Positions 52,294-59,712 of a stretch of DNA of 64,000 nucleotides are shown one piece after another. Made by a program: the position numbers and the translations under genes. Origin of the DNA: Feifania hominis (GTDB lineage Bacteria > Bacillota > Clostridia > Oscillospirales > Feifaniaceae); NCBI RefSeq assembly GCF_014384765.1, contig NZ_JACRSP010000001.1:434001-498000 (forward strand), written 5' to 3'. Numbering within the stretch: the first letter of the stretch is position 1; each line of letters starts with the position of its first letter. The notes below the pieces were generated by a model. The model was not told the origin of the DNA. It ran no database searches and saw nothing but the letters and a program-made list of their open reading frames with translations.

Positions 52294-52743
52294 ATGATTT
52301 ATACACCTTTGACGAATAAGGCAATGCGCATTGCCTATGCTGCTCATCAGGGCCAGACTGACAAAAGTGGCCAGCCCTATATCTTCCATCCCTATCATCT
52401 GGCAGAGCAGATGACAGACGAAGTGACCATCTGCGTGGCTCTGCTTCACGATGTAGCAGAGGATACTGATGTAACCTTGCAGGAACTGGCTCAGGAGTTC
52501 CCAAAGGAGATTGTAGAGGCCTTGCGTCTGCTGACGCATACAGTAGATATGGATTATTTTGACTATGTACGAGCAATTTGTAAAAATCCGGTGGCAAAGG
52601 CAGTAAAACTGGCTGATCTGGCCCATAACGCCGACGAGAGTCGGTTTTCCGGCTGTAAAGATGTGGAAGAAGCGCAGTTTATTCTACGGCGGGAAAAGTA
52701 TAGCAAAGTAAGAGCAATTTTGGAGGGTAGTGACACGGACTAA
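52294..52743 (+). CDS. Small HD-domain hydrolase (SpoT/MESH1-like)
   Basis: A 149-aa stand-alone HD-domain protein. Metal ligands of the HD fold are visible: His32 (FHPYH), His52-Asp53 (LLHDVAEDTD) and Asp108 (KLADLAHN). This pattern is that of the (p)ppGpp-hydrolase domain of RelA/SpoT and small MESH1-like hydrolases. No synthetase or regulatory domain is attached. Activity on ppGpp is inferred, not shown; other nucleotides are possible. Base use is more AT-rich than in gatB or spoIIIAA, suggesting acquisition. It sits alone between two terminators. ATG 52294 follows a CTGGAGG site. Confidence 0.87.
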   Translation: MIYTPLTNKAMRIAYAAHQGQTDKSGQPYIFHPYHLAEQMTDEVTICVALLHDVAEDTDVTLQELAQEFPKEIVEALRLLTHTVDMDYFDYVRAICKNPVAKAVKLADLAHNADESRFSGCKDVEEAQFILRREKYSKVRAILEGSDTD

Positions 52744-52749
52744 TGAAGT

Positions 52750-52775
52750 GAGTAATGAAATGGATTACTCTTTTT
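52750..52775 (+). terminator. Terminator after the HD gene
   Basis: A 7-bp stem (GAGTAAT with its complement, 52750-52756 with 52764-52770) and T5, seven bp after the stop codon. Confidence 0.75.
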
Positions 52776-52801
52776 CGGTAGCTGTCCCAGGTATCCATCA
52801 G

Positions 52802-52833
52802 ACCACCCGGCAAGAAGCCGGGTGGTTTTTTTG
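52802..52833 (+). terminator. Second, stronger terminator before spoIIIAA
   Basis: A perfect 10-bp GC-rich stem (52802-52811 with 52817-52826), 5-nt loop and T7. It insulates the sporulation operon from upstream transcription. Confidence 0.92.
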
Positions 52834-52886
52834 TTCTAAAAGTGGACAAAGCCCAATAGGATATACAGAAAAAAGGAGATGGAAAC

Positions 52887-53885
52887 ATGACGGGACGTGA
52901 GAGAAGAAGAGAGCTGTTTTCTCTGCTGCCGCCGCGCGTGTCGGCTTTGATTGAACACATCGGAAGCGAGCCGCTCGAGGCGCTCGAGGAGATCCGCCTA
53001 CGGGCACAGCGCCCTGTGTCACTGACTCTTGCGGGCCACAACTATTTTATCAGTGAGGACGCCGAGATCACCTACGACGCCTCGCGCGCGGTGTGTCTCA
53101 CGCCGCAGGAGCTTGAACAGTGCTATCTGCGCGCCTGTGAAAACTCGGTTTACACCTTTCAGGAGGATATTGCCAGAGGCTTTGTCACTGTCAAGAACGG
53201 CAACCGGGTCGGCATTGCGGGCAGTGCTGTCGTCGAGGCAGGCAGAGTGGTCGGCTTTCGCAACATCAGCTCTCTGTGCCTTCGCTTTGCGCGTGAGATT
53301 CGCGGCGCGGGCGAGCAGCTCTTTGAGCGGCTCTACCCGGATGGTACCGTGGTCGGCACACTCATTGTCTCCCCGCCGAAGATGGGAAAGACGACGCTGC
53401 TGCGCGATCTCATTCGCACGGTGAGCTGCCGCGGACTCCGCGTCGCCGTCGTGGACGAGCGCGGCGAGCTTGCGGCGATGCGAGGCGGTGCTGCCTGCAG
53501 TGATATCGGCCCCTGCACCGATGTGCTCGATGCGATTCCGAAAGCCATCGGGTGCGAATACGCCATACGGAATCTCTCACCGGAGGTTATCGCCTTTGAC
53601 GAAATCGGCTCCATGGGGGAAGTCGAGGCGGTTTTGCAGTCTCTCAATGCCGGTGTGCCGGTACTCACCACCTGTCACGCCGGCTCCTGGGAAGAGCTTT
53701 GGCGCAGGCCGCCGCTGAGAGCTCTATTGGGGAGCAGCGCGATCTGTAAAGTCATAAAGCTTAACAACAAAAAGACCGGTGTCGTTGACGCCATCTGGGA
53801 CTGGAGGAGCGACGATGTTCAAAATGGTGGGAATGTGTCTGATTCTATTGACAACCACATTTGCCGGATCGGCGCTGTCCGCTGA
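52887..53885 (+). CDS. spoIIIAA: Stage III sporulation protein AA (ATPase)
   Basis: SpoIIIAA is the cytoplasmic ATPase of the SpoIIIA-SpoIIQ channel between mother cell and forespore, related to secretion ATPases. The 332-aa protein has the Walker A PPKMGKTTLL (about residues 163-172), a VVDERGELAA stretch and the Walker B-like VIAFDEIGS. First gene of the eight-gene spoIIIA operon. ATG 52887 follows AAAAGGAGATGG. I do not find a convincing SigE promoter in the 50 bp after the terminator. Confidence 0.96.
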   Translation: MTGRERRRELFSLLPPRVSALIEHIGSEPLEALEEIRLRAQRPVSLTLAGHNYFISEDAEITYDASRAVCLTPQELEQCYLRACENSVYTFQEDIARGFVTVKNGNRVGIAGSAVVEAGRVVGFRNISSLCLRFAREIRGAGEQLFERLYPDGTVVGTLIVSPPKMGKTTLLRDLIRTVSCRGLRVAVVDERGELAAMRGGAACSDIGPCTDVLDAIPKAIGCEYAIRNLSPEVIAFDEIGSMGEVEAVLQSLNAGVPVLTTCHAGSWEELWRRPPLRALLGSSAICKVIKLNNKKTGVVDAIWDWRSDDVQNGGNVSDSIDNHICRIGAVR

Positions 53886-54309
53886 TCTCAAGAGGAGAAT
53901 TCGTGATCTGCGCCTGTGCGCCGATCTGATTGCAAAGATAGGCCGTGAGATCTCCTACAGCCGCTGCCCCATCACGGAGGTGCTGGGGAGATGCGCGCAG
54001 GAAAAAAAGTATGCGCCGCTTCGGTTTTTGCAGCTTTCGAAGCCCTTCGACAGTGAGAGATTTCGTCTTCACTATGAGAAAAATCGGGATTCTCTATGCC
54101 TGAAAAACGAGGACCACGATCTGATTTTGGAATTCTTCGCCGACTTTGGCAAGAGCGATGCAGTGGGGGAGCTGGCGCGCTGCGGTAAGTATGAGGCGGA
54201 GCTGGCGCGCCGCGTGGAAGAGCTCGAGCCGGCTATCGAAAAACAGGCCAAGCTCTACCGCTCGCTCGGTGTGTTGTCGGGCGTGTTTCTCTCGATTCTG
54301 ATGGTTTAG
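53815..54309 (+). CDS. spoIIIAB: Stage III sporulation protein AB
   Basis: A 164-aa mother-cell protein with hydrophobic segments at both ends (MVGMCLILLTTTFAGSAL and VLSGVFLSILMV) and a helical middle. It resembles the GspF fold of type II secretion. ATG 53815, so it overlaps spoIIIAA by 71 bp; the GTG upstream at 53779 would overlap even more. The overlap is longer than usual, and the ribosome site inside spoIIIAA (GGAG) supports 53815. Confidence 0.92.
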   Translation: MFKMVGMCLILLTTTFAGSALSADLKRRIRDLRLCADLIAKIGREISYSRCPITEVLGRCAQEKKYAPLRFLQLSKPFDSERFRLHYEKNRDSLCLKNEDHDLILEFFADFGKSDAVGELARCGKYEAELARRVEELEPAIEKQAKLYRSLGVLSGVFLSILMV

Positions 54310-54334
54310 CGAAACGGAAAGGAGCCTCAACAGT

Positions 54335-54529
54335 ATGGATGTCAATCTCATCTTCAAAATCGCGGCAGTCGGCATCATTGTCAGTGTTTTAAATCAACTT
54401 TTGACCAAGGCCGGCCGGGAGGAACAGGCGCTGATGACGACGCTGACTGGCCTGATCGTTGTGCTGCTCATGGTGATCCGGGAGATCAAGTATCTCTTCG
54501 ATATGATACAGAGCACGTTTGGGCTCTAG
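54335..54529 (+). CDS. spoIIIAC: Stage III sporulation protein AC
   Basis: A 64-aa protein with two membrane helices (about residues 5-23 and 33-52). It is homologous to SpoIIIAC, a minor subunit of the mother cell-forespore channel. ATG 54335 follows an AAAGGAG site. The next gene, spoIIIAD, starts 9 bp later. Confidence 0.94.
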   Translation: MDVNLIFKIAAVGIIVSVLNQLLTKAGREEQALMTTLTGLIVVLLMVIREIKYLFDMIQSTFGL

Positions 54530-54538
54530 GGGGAGACC

Positions 54539-54922
54539 ATGAACATCTTTGCCCTGTGCGGCTTCATCATCGTAGCAGCGCTGATTTCACTGACACTGCG
54601 CGACTACAAAAAGGAGTATGCGGTGCTCATCGGACTCGCCGTCTGCATCTTCGCGGTGCTCACGGCGCTGCCCGACATACTCAAGCTCTTTCGTTTTATC
54701 AGTGACACGGCAAACTCTGTCAGCGGAATGGGCGGCAAGCTCGAGCCGCTTTTGAAAGCTCTGGGGATTGCCTTTGTCACGGAGATTGCCTCCAATCTCT
54801 GCATTGACACGGGCGAGCGGTCCATGGCGGGCAAGATCGAGCTGCTCGGCAAAGTCTCGATCCTCATTGTCTCGCTGCCGCTCGCGCAGCAGGTGCTCGA
54901 TGTCATCAAAGGACTTTTGTAA
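54539..54922 (+). CDS. spoIIIAD: Stage III sporulation protein AD
   Basis: A 127-aa polytopic protein with about four hydrophobic segments and the family stretch GIAFVTEIASNLCIDTGERSM, plus LLGKVSILIVSLPLAQQVL near the C terminus. Component of the SpoIIIA channel in the mother-cell membrane. ATG 54539 follows GGGGGAG. Size close to the Bacillus protein. Confidence 0.94.
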   Translation: MNIFALCGFIIVAALISLTLRDYKKEYAVLIGLAVCIFAVLTALPDILKLFRFISDTANSVSGMGGKLEPLLKALGIAFVTEIASNLCIDTGERSMAGKIELLGKVSILIVSLPLAQQVLDVIKGLL

Positions 54923-54935
54923 ATGAGAGGATGTT

Positions 54936-56069
54936 ATGAAACAGGCGTTTCGATTTTTGGCGGCGGCCGTTGTGCTGATGCTTCTGTGTTCCCTAACAGC
55001 CCATGCAGTCGATGTCAACGAGATCTACTCGGATGTCGCCGACCGCTTCGGGGTGAGCGAGCTGATCGACGCCGCGCCTGACGCTGCGCGTGGGTCGCTC
55101 TCCGGCGAGCAGGTGAGCCCGAGCGGGCTGCTCAACCTGCTGTCCATGAACAATGTATTAAATCTTCTGACAAACGGTCTCTTTGGCGTACTGGGCGAGT
55201 GTCTGTCGGGCTGTGCGGTGCTGCTCGTGGCGGTTCTGGTCTTTTTGCTGCTGGCGGGACTTCGCGACTCATTTCACAGCAGCGCCATTGTGCCAACGTT
55301 CAATCTGGTCGCGGTGTTGACCATCTCGCTTGTGGTATACGGCATCATTTCGGGCGCATACAGCGCCGCATTTACCGCCACAAAGGACATCACGGCGTTC
55401 ATCTCCACACTCATGCCGGTGATGGCCGCCACCATGGCAGCCGGCGGGGAAGTGGTATCGGTGGGAATCCTGCCGCCGGCAATCCTGACGGCGATCAATC
55501 TGCTCTCCTGGCTGAATACCTCCGTCTTTCTGCCCACGCTCAACTTCTACTTTGCGCTGAGTTTCATCTCGGCTGTCAACCCGAGACTCAATCTCAAAGA
55601 GCTGATGAATTTTATCAAAAAGGCGCTCATGTGGGGCATGGGGATTGCGACGACGATTCTCGTCGGGCTGCTGTCGCTTCAGAAAATGATCACCGGAGCG
55701 TCGGACAACATCACGGGCCGCGCGGCCAAGTTTGCGCTCTCGAGTTTTGTACCCATCATCGGCGGCGTACTCAAAGACGCCTTTGATACGGTGGCAGGCT
55801 GTGTCTCAGTGATCAAGGCGACCTGCGGTGTGTTCGGCATTGTGGTCATCATCTACACCATGCTGCCGATTCTGGCAAGAGTCATTCTGTACAATGTCGG
55901 CTTTCGTCTCTCCTCGTCCGTTGCGCAGATCAGCGGCCAGAGCAGTGTCTCGAATTTTCTCGACTCCGTGTCCAACATCTGGAGTATTCTGACGGCAATT
56001 CTGGTCAGTGAGGGGGTCTTTGCCATCGTCTCGGTGGCAGTGGTCATCTCAACGGGAGGTGGGACATGA
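54936..56069 (+). CDS. spoIIIAE: Stage III sporulation protein AE
   Basis: The largest membrane component, 377 aa. A cleavable-looking signal sequence (LAAAVVLMLLCSLTAHA) is followed by an extracytoplasmic segment and seven or so membrane helices, including MTITGASDN-type and ALSSFVPIIGGVLKDAFDTV segments conserved in SpoIIIAE. It likely forms part of the channel core in the outer forespore membrane. ATG 54936; spoIIIAF overlaps by 4 bp. Confidence 0.95.
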   Translation: MKQAFRFLAAAVVLMLLCSLTAHAVDVNEIYSDVADRFGVSELIDAAPDAARGSLSGEQVSPSGLLNLLSMNNVLNLLTNGLFGVLGECLSGCAVLLVAVLVFLLLAGLRDSFHSSAIVPTFNLVAVLTISLVVYGIISGAYSAAFTATKDITAFISTLMPVMAATMAAGGEVVSVGILPPAILTAINLLSWLNTSVFLPTLNFYFALSFISAVNPRLNLKELMNFIKKALMWGMGIATTILVGLLSLQKMITGASDNITGRAAKFALSSFVPIIGGVLKDAFDTVAGCVSVIKATCGVFGIVVIIYTMLPILARVILYNVGFRLSSSVAQISGQSSVSNFLDSVSNIWSILTAILVSEGVFAIVSVAVVISTGGGT

Positions 56070-56551
56070 TGGCGTTTTTAAAAGACTGGTGTATCACCGT
56101 TGCGGCAGCGGCCATCATTGTCGGCTTTCTTGAGGCGCTTGTGCCGGCGCAGAGCATGCAGAAGACCATGAAGACCGTGACGGCGCTCTTTCTTCTGGCA
56201 ATTCTCTTCGCGCCGCTCGCCAAGCTCAAGGGGCTGCCTCTCTACTATAAAAATGAGATTCAGACCGGCGCCTATGAGCAGCTTCCCCAGAGTGTGAGCG
56301 ACCAGACAAGGCAGCAGGTGCTTGAGTTGACAAGGACCGAGCTGATTCACCAGATTGAAACTCTGGCGTCGGCCAGACTGGGGAAAAATATCAATGTAAT
56401 TGATGTGACAATGAATTTCGCGGACAACGATCTCATATATTTAAGCGAGGTTGTCATTTCGCAGCATGACGATCTTGAAAAGGATATGGAAAAGCTGACA
56501 TCCGTGCTGCGCGCGGAGCTCGGCGAGGACATTGTGATCACAGTGAAGTGA
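56066..56551 (+). CDS. spoIIIAF: Stage III sporulation protein AF
   Basis: A 161-aa protein with two N-terminal membrane helices (about 9-25 and 33-52) and a small extracytoplasmic domain of the ring-building type. ATG overlaps the spoIIIAE stop by 4 bp (ATGA). Shorter than the Bacillus protein but the sequence pattern around MKTVTALFLLAILFAPL is typical. Confidence 0.92.
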   Translation: MMAFLKDWCITVAAAAIIVGFLEALVPAQSMQKTMKTVTALFLLAILFAPLAKLKGLPLYYKNEIQTGAYEQLPQSVSDQTRQQVLELTRTELIHQIETLASARLGKNINVIDVTMNFADNDLIYLSEVVISQHDDLEKDMEKLTSVLRAELGEDIVITVK

Positions 56552-56562
56552 GGTGCAAAAGA

Positions 56563-57108
56563 ATGGAAGACTGGAAAGACCGACTGACACGTCTCTTCAA
56601 GGGAAAGCGTCTGACGCTGTTTCTGATTCTGGGACTCATCGGCATTGCCCTGATTCTGCTCTCGGAGTTCTGGCCGGCCTCAAAGCCCAAACAGAGCGAT
56701 CAGAGCACCGTGACAGCAGCTGATATGGAGCGCGATCTTCTCAAGCTCATTTCCAATGTGGAAGGCGTTGGCAAGGCGGAAGTCATGATCACACTCGCGA
56801 CCGGCGTTGAGAATGTCTATGCGACCGAACAACGGGTCAATCAAAATGTGCTCTCAGACAGTACAAACGGCGTGTTGGGGCGAACGGAGAACAAAAACGA
56901 CACCCAGGACACGGTCATTGTCGTACGCGACAGCAGCGGGGCTGAGGCTCCCATTCTCATCAAACAGATCGAGCCCAAGGTGCAGGGCGTCGCGGTCATC
57001 TGCGAGGGGGCAGACAGCCCGTATGTCAAAAGCAGCATCGTCGAGATGGTGACGACAATCTATGATATTTCATCCAACAGAGTCTGCGTAATCAAAAAGA
57101 ACAGTTGA
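56563..57108 (+). CDS. spoIIIAG: Stage III sporulation protein AG
   Basis: A 181-aa protein with one membrane helix (about residues 19-36) and an extracytoplasmic ring-forming domain (ISNVEGVGKAEVMITLATG). In Bacillus, SpoIIIAG forms a large ring around the channel. ATG 56563 is chosen because GAGGTG lies upstream; GTG 56548 would overlap spoIIIAF by 4 bp but has no ribosome site. Confidence 0.93.
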   Translation: MEDWKDRLTRLFKGKRLTLFLILGLIGIALILLSEFWPASKPKQSDQSTVTAADMERDLLKLISNVEGVGKAEVMITLATGVENVYATEQRVNQNVLSDSTNGVLGRTENKNDTQDTVIVVRDSSGAEAPILIKQIEPKVQGVAVICEGADSPYVKSSIVEMVTTIYDISSNRVCVIKKNS

Positions 57109-57121
57109 GGAGGAACGAATC

Positions 57122-57682
57122 ATGGCATTCAAAAAGAGGCAGCTCATTCTCTTATCACTGGTGGCGGTAATTTGTGTGGCGGCATTTCTGAACTGGAAAT
57201 TTAACACCACCGACAACCCGCTCGGTCTGCCCGACACAGAGGACAGCGAGTCCACGGCAAAGAATTTGGGTGAGGCGAAGCTGGTCAACGGTGAGGGCGG
57301 CGTCGACGTCGAGGTGAGTGCGCCGGTCGAATCTGACGAATATTTCACCGAGGCGCGGCTCAACCGCCAGAAGACCCGTGATGAGGCACTTGCTCTGCTC
57401 GAGGAGGTCACCGCGGACAAGAACAACCCCGAGGATATCCGCAAGCAGGCGGCAAGCGACATTTCGCAGATTGCAAAGTCGGTTGAAACCGAGGGCAAAA
57501 TCGAGAATCTTGTAAAGGCAAAGGGATTTGACGACTGTGTCACCGTTCTGTCCACCGACAGCATTCACGTCATTGTCAAGACAAAGGGGCTTGTGGACAG
57601 CGAGGTGGCCCAGATCAAGGAGATTGTGCTCGGCCAGACCGAACTTACGGGCGAGCAGATCAAAATCGTCGAGATCAAATAG
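57122..57682 (+). CDS. spoIIIAH: Stage III sporulation protein AH
   Basis: SpoIIIAH is the mother-cell protein whose extracytoplasmic domain binds SpoIIQ across the intermembrane space. The 186-aa protein has one N-terminal helix (about residues 8-24), an acidic linker, and a YscJ/FliF-like ring domain (KAKGFDDCVTVLSTDSIHVIV). ATG 57122 follows GGAGGA. Last gene of the spoIIIA operon; all eight genes are present and intact. Confidence 0.94.
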   Translation: MAFKKRQLILLSLVAVICVAAFLNWKFNTTDNPLGLPDTEDSESTAKNLGEAKLVNGEGGVDVEVSAPVESDEYFTEARLNRQKTRDEALALLEEVTADKNNPEDIRKQAASDISQIAKSVETEGKIENLVKAKGFDDCVTVLSTDSIHVIVKTKGLVDSEVAQIKEIVLGQTELTGEQIKIVEIK

Positions 57683-57792
57683 CCCGGCGGCTGTGCCGGC
57701 ACCGCAAAAGAAATGGTTTATTTTTTCCGAAACTATGCTATAATAGAGGCAGTCCCACACTGTTTTGGGCATATCGCAAAGGAGTGAATAAC

Positions 57793-58176
57793 GTGGAGCA
57801 GAATTACAACGGTACTGTTGGCACTGTAAAAATATCCGATGATGTCATTGCGACCATTGCCGGCGTTGCAGCCGGTGAGGTCAAGGGCGTTGCCGGCATG
57901 TCGGCCAAGGCCCCGGCCGAGATCAACATCAAGGGAATCATCGGCGGCAAGAAGAACACCGGCAGGGGAATTCGCGTCACGGTGGACGGCGGCAATGTTT
58001 CGATCGAGGCGTACATTGTTCTGAAATTCGGCGTAAAGATTCAGGATGTTGCCACTGCCGTACAGGAGGCGGTCAAGAACTCCGTCGAGGAGATGACCGG
58101 CTACACCGTCACCAACGTGTCGGTCTATGTGCAGGGTGTCAATTTGAATGAAGAGCCGGCGGAGCCTACGGTCTGA
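57793..58176 (+). CDS. Asp23/Gls24 family envelope stress response protein
   Basis: A 127-aa Asp23 (DUF322) protein: GTVKISDDVIATIAGVAAGEV, the Gly-rich KGIRVTV-type core and EEMTGYTVTNVSVYVQGV near the end. Family members lie under the membrane in Firmicutes and are linked to envelope stress; here the position just before nusB is the typical clostridial one. GTG 57793 is preferred to GTG 57784, because AAAGGAG (57778-57784) is then 8 bp away. TATAAT at 57739-57744 may be its -10 box. Confidence 0.9.
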   Translation: MEQNYNGTVGTVKISDDVIATIAGVAAGEVKGVAGMSAKAPAEINIKGIIGGKKNTGRGIRVTVDGGNVSIEAYIVLKFGVKIQDVATAVQEAVKNSVEEMTGYTVTNVSVYVQGVNLNEEPAEPTV

Positions 58177-58191
58177 GGCGGCTGTTTGGAA

Positions 58192-58225
58192 AAAAGAGTG
58201 CGTGTGACGCACTCTTTTCTTTCTT
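58192..58225 (+). terminator. Terminator after the Asp23 gene
   Basis: A perfect 12-bp stem (58192-58203 with 58207-58218) with a 3-nt loop and a T-rich tail. Confidence 0.9.
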
Positions 58226-58248
58226 TTTCGGCGCATTTGTATTATAAT
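58221..58248 (+). promoter_or_regulatory. Putative promoter of the nusB-xse-ispA operon
   Basis: A perfect TATAAT at 58243-58248 has TTCTTT (58221-58226) 16 bp upstream as a weak -35. It directly follows the previous terminator and precedes nusB by 40 bp. Confidence 0.5.
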
Positions 58249-58288
58249 GTTTCCACATGTACAGGGCCTGTCGGCCAATGGAGGAAGT

Positions 58289-58750
58289 ATGAAACGCACC
58301 GAAGCGAGAATCGAGACGTTCAAGCTCGTCTACGAGTATGATTTTCACCGGGAGAAGACACCGCAGCAGATCTATGAGATGGCGGTGACCGAGAGAGAGC
58401 TCTGCGACGACACCTACATCAGAGAGACCTTTGACGGCGTTGTGAAAAACATGGACCAAATTGATGAGATCATCAAGGAAAACGCCATCGGCTGGAAGAT
58501 CAACCGCATCTCCCATGTGGCGCTGGCCGTCACGCGGCTTGCCATCTACGAGATGCTCTATTCGCACGATATTTCCCATGCCGTTGCAATCAACGAGGCG
58601 GTGGAGATCGCCAAGCTCTACGAGGGAAAGGACGCAGCCTCTTTCATCAACGGTATTTTGGGCTCGGTTTCCAAGAAGAACCCGAAGACCGACCTTGAGC
58701 CTGCGGCCGAGAAAAAAGAGGAGCCGTCAGTCGGCGAGGCGGGGGAGTAA
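58289..58750 (+). CDS. nusB: Transcription antitermination factor NusB
   Basis: NusB binds boxA RNA with NusE (S10) and supports antitermination on rRNA operons. The 153-aa all-helical protein has the ENAIGWKINRISHVALAVTRLAIYE-region typical of NusB and AINEAVEIAKLYEG near the C terminus, followed by a short charged tail. ATG 58289 follows GGAGG. It opens an operon that continues into xseAB-ispA, the standard order in Firmicutes. Confidence 0.94.
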   Translation: MKRTEARIETFKLVYEYDFHREKTPQQIYEMAVTERELCDDTYIRETFDGVVKNMDQIDEIIKENAIGWKINRISHVALAVTRLAIYEMLYSHDISHAVAINEAVEIAKLYEGKDAASFINGILGSVSKKNPKTDLEPAAEKKEEPSVGEAGE

Positions 58751-59712
58751 TGGCCTGCTACCTCGGAATTGACACCAGTAATTACACCACTTCCGTGGCG
58801 AGATACGACAGTGACAGCGGCCGGATGACCGGCCGGCGAAAGCTGCTGCCGGTCGAGGGAGAAAAGACAGGCTTGCGTCAAAACGAGGCTGTTTTTTTGC
58901 ATAACCGGCAGCTGCCCGAGCTGCTGGAAGAACTGCTTTGCGACGGCGCCCGACCGGACGCCGTCAGTGTGTCACGCGCCCCACGGGACTGTGAGGGTTC
59001 CTACATGCCCTGCTTTACCGTGGGTCACGGCTATGCGAGAGCACTCGCGGCCGCCTTGTGCGTGCCGCTCTTTGAGACGTCCCACCAGAAGGGGCATGTG
59101 CTAGCGGCGCTCTACGGCGCCGATTCGCTTGCGCTGCTGCGCGAGCCCTTTTTGGCCTTTCATGTCTCGGGCGGTACCACGGAGCTTCTGCATGTCACGC
59201 CGGATGGTGACGAACGAATCAAAATCAGTCTGCTCGGGGGGACGCTCGATCTCCCGGCGGGACAGGTCATCGACCGGCTGGGCGTTTCCATGGGCTTTTC
59301 TTTTCCCTGCGGTGCTCAGATGGAGCAGTACGCCATCGAGAATCCCGACGGGCAGACACTCCGGCCGCTTGTCACATTGCGCGACGGTGGCTTTCATCTC
59401 TCGGGACTCGAGAACAAGGCGCACGAACATCTTGCGAGGGGCGCCGGGCGGACAGCAGTGATTCAATTTCTCTTCGACAGCATAGGAGAGAGTATCCGGG
59501 CTCTGACAAAACAGGCGCTCTCAGATATGGAGGTCAAAAAAGTCGTCTTCGCGGGCGGCGTCATGTCGAACGCGCGAATCAAGGCGCTGCTCGGCGGAGA
59601 TTTACCGGCTGTTTTCACACCGAGCGCCTATGCCGCCGACAATGCGATGGGAGTGGCGCTCTGGGGCGCGCTCAACAGGGAGGAGCTATGCAAAACGAAA
59701 GTGCGGTTGTGA
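58750..59712 (+). CDS. TsaD/Kae1-like protein (paralogue, not housekeeping TsaD)
   Basis: A 320-aa ASKHA-fold protein of the Kae1/TsaD/Qri7 group. True TsaD makes the t6A tRNA modification with TsaB and TsaE. Here the metal-site motif reads HQKGH, keeping both His of HxxxH but not the usual HMEGH, and the C-terminal Asp motif is AADNAMG. The start LGIDTSNYTTSVA differs from ILGIETSCDET of TsaD. It is shorter than TsaD. A separate tsaD is expected elsewhere. It overlaps nusB by 1 bp and xseA by 25 bp, so it belongs to this operon. Its role is unknown. Confidence 0.82.
   Translation: MACYLGIDTSNYTTSVARYDSDSGRMTGRRKLLPVEGEKTGLRQNEAVFLHNRQLPELLEELLCDGARPDAVSVSRAPRDCEGSYMPCFTVGHGYARALAAALCVPLFETSHQKGHVLAALYGADSLALLREPFLAFHVSGGTTELLHVTPDGDERIKISLLGGTLDLPAGQVIDRLGVSMGFSFPCGAQMEQYAIENPDGQTLRPLVTLRDGGFHLSGLENKAHEHLARGAGRTAVIQFLFDSIGESIRALTKQALSDMEVKKVVFAGGVMSNARIKALLGGDLPAVFTPSAYAADNAMGVALWGALNREELCKTKVRL

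Noticed and set aside
52818..52886. SigE promoter for spoIIIAA
   Set aside because: An ATATACAGA stretch near 52861 resembles a -10 element, but no -35 lies at a proper distance, so I do not list it.
58750..59712. Housekeeping TsaD (t6A synthase)
   Set aside because: The N-terminal signature and the HMEGH motif differ from TsaD and the protein is shorter; annotated as a paralogue instead.
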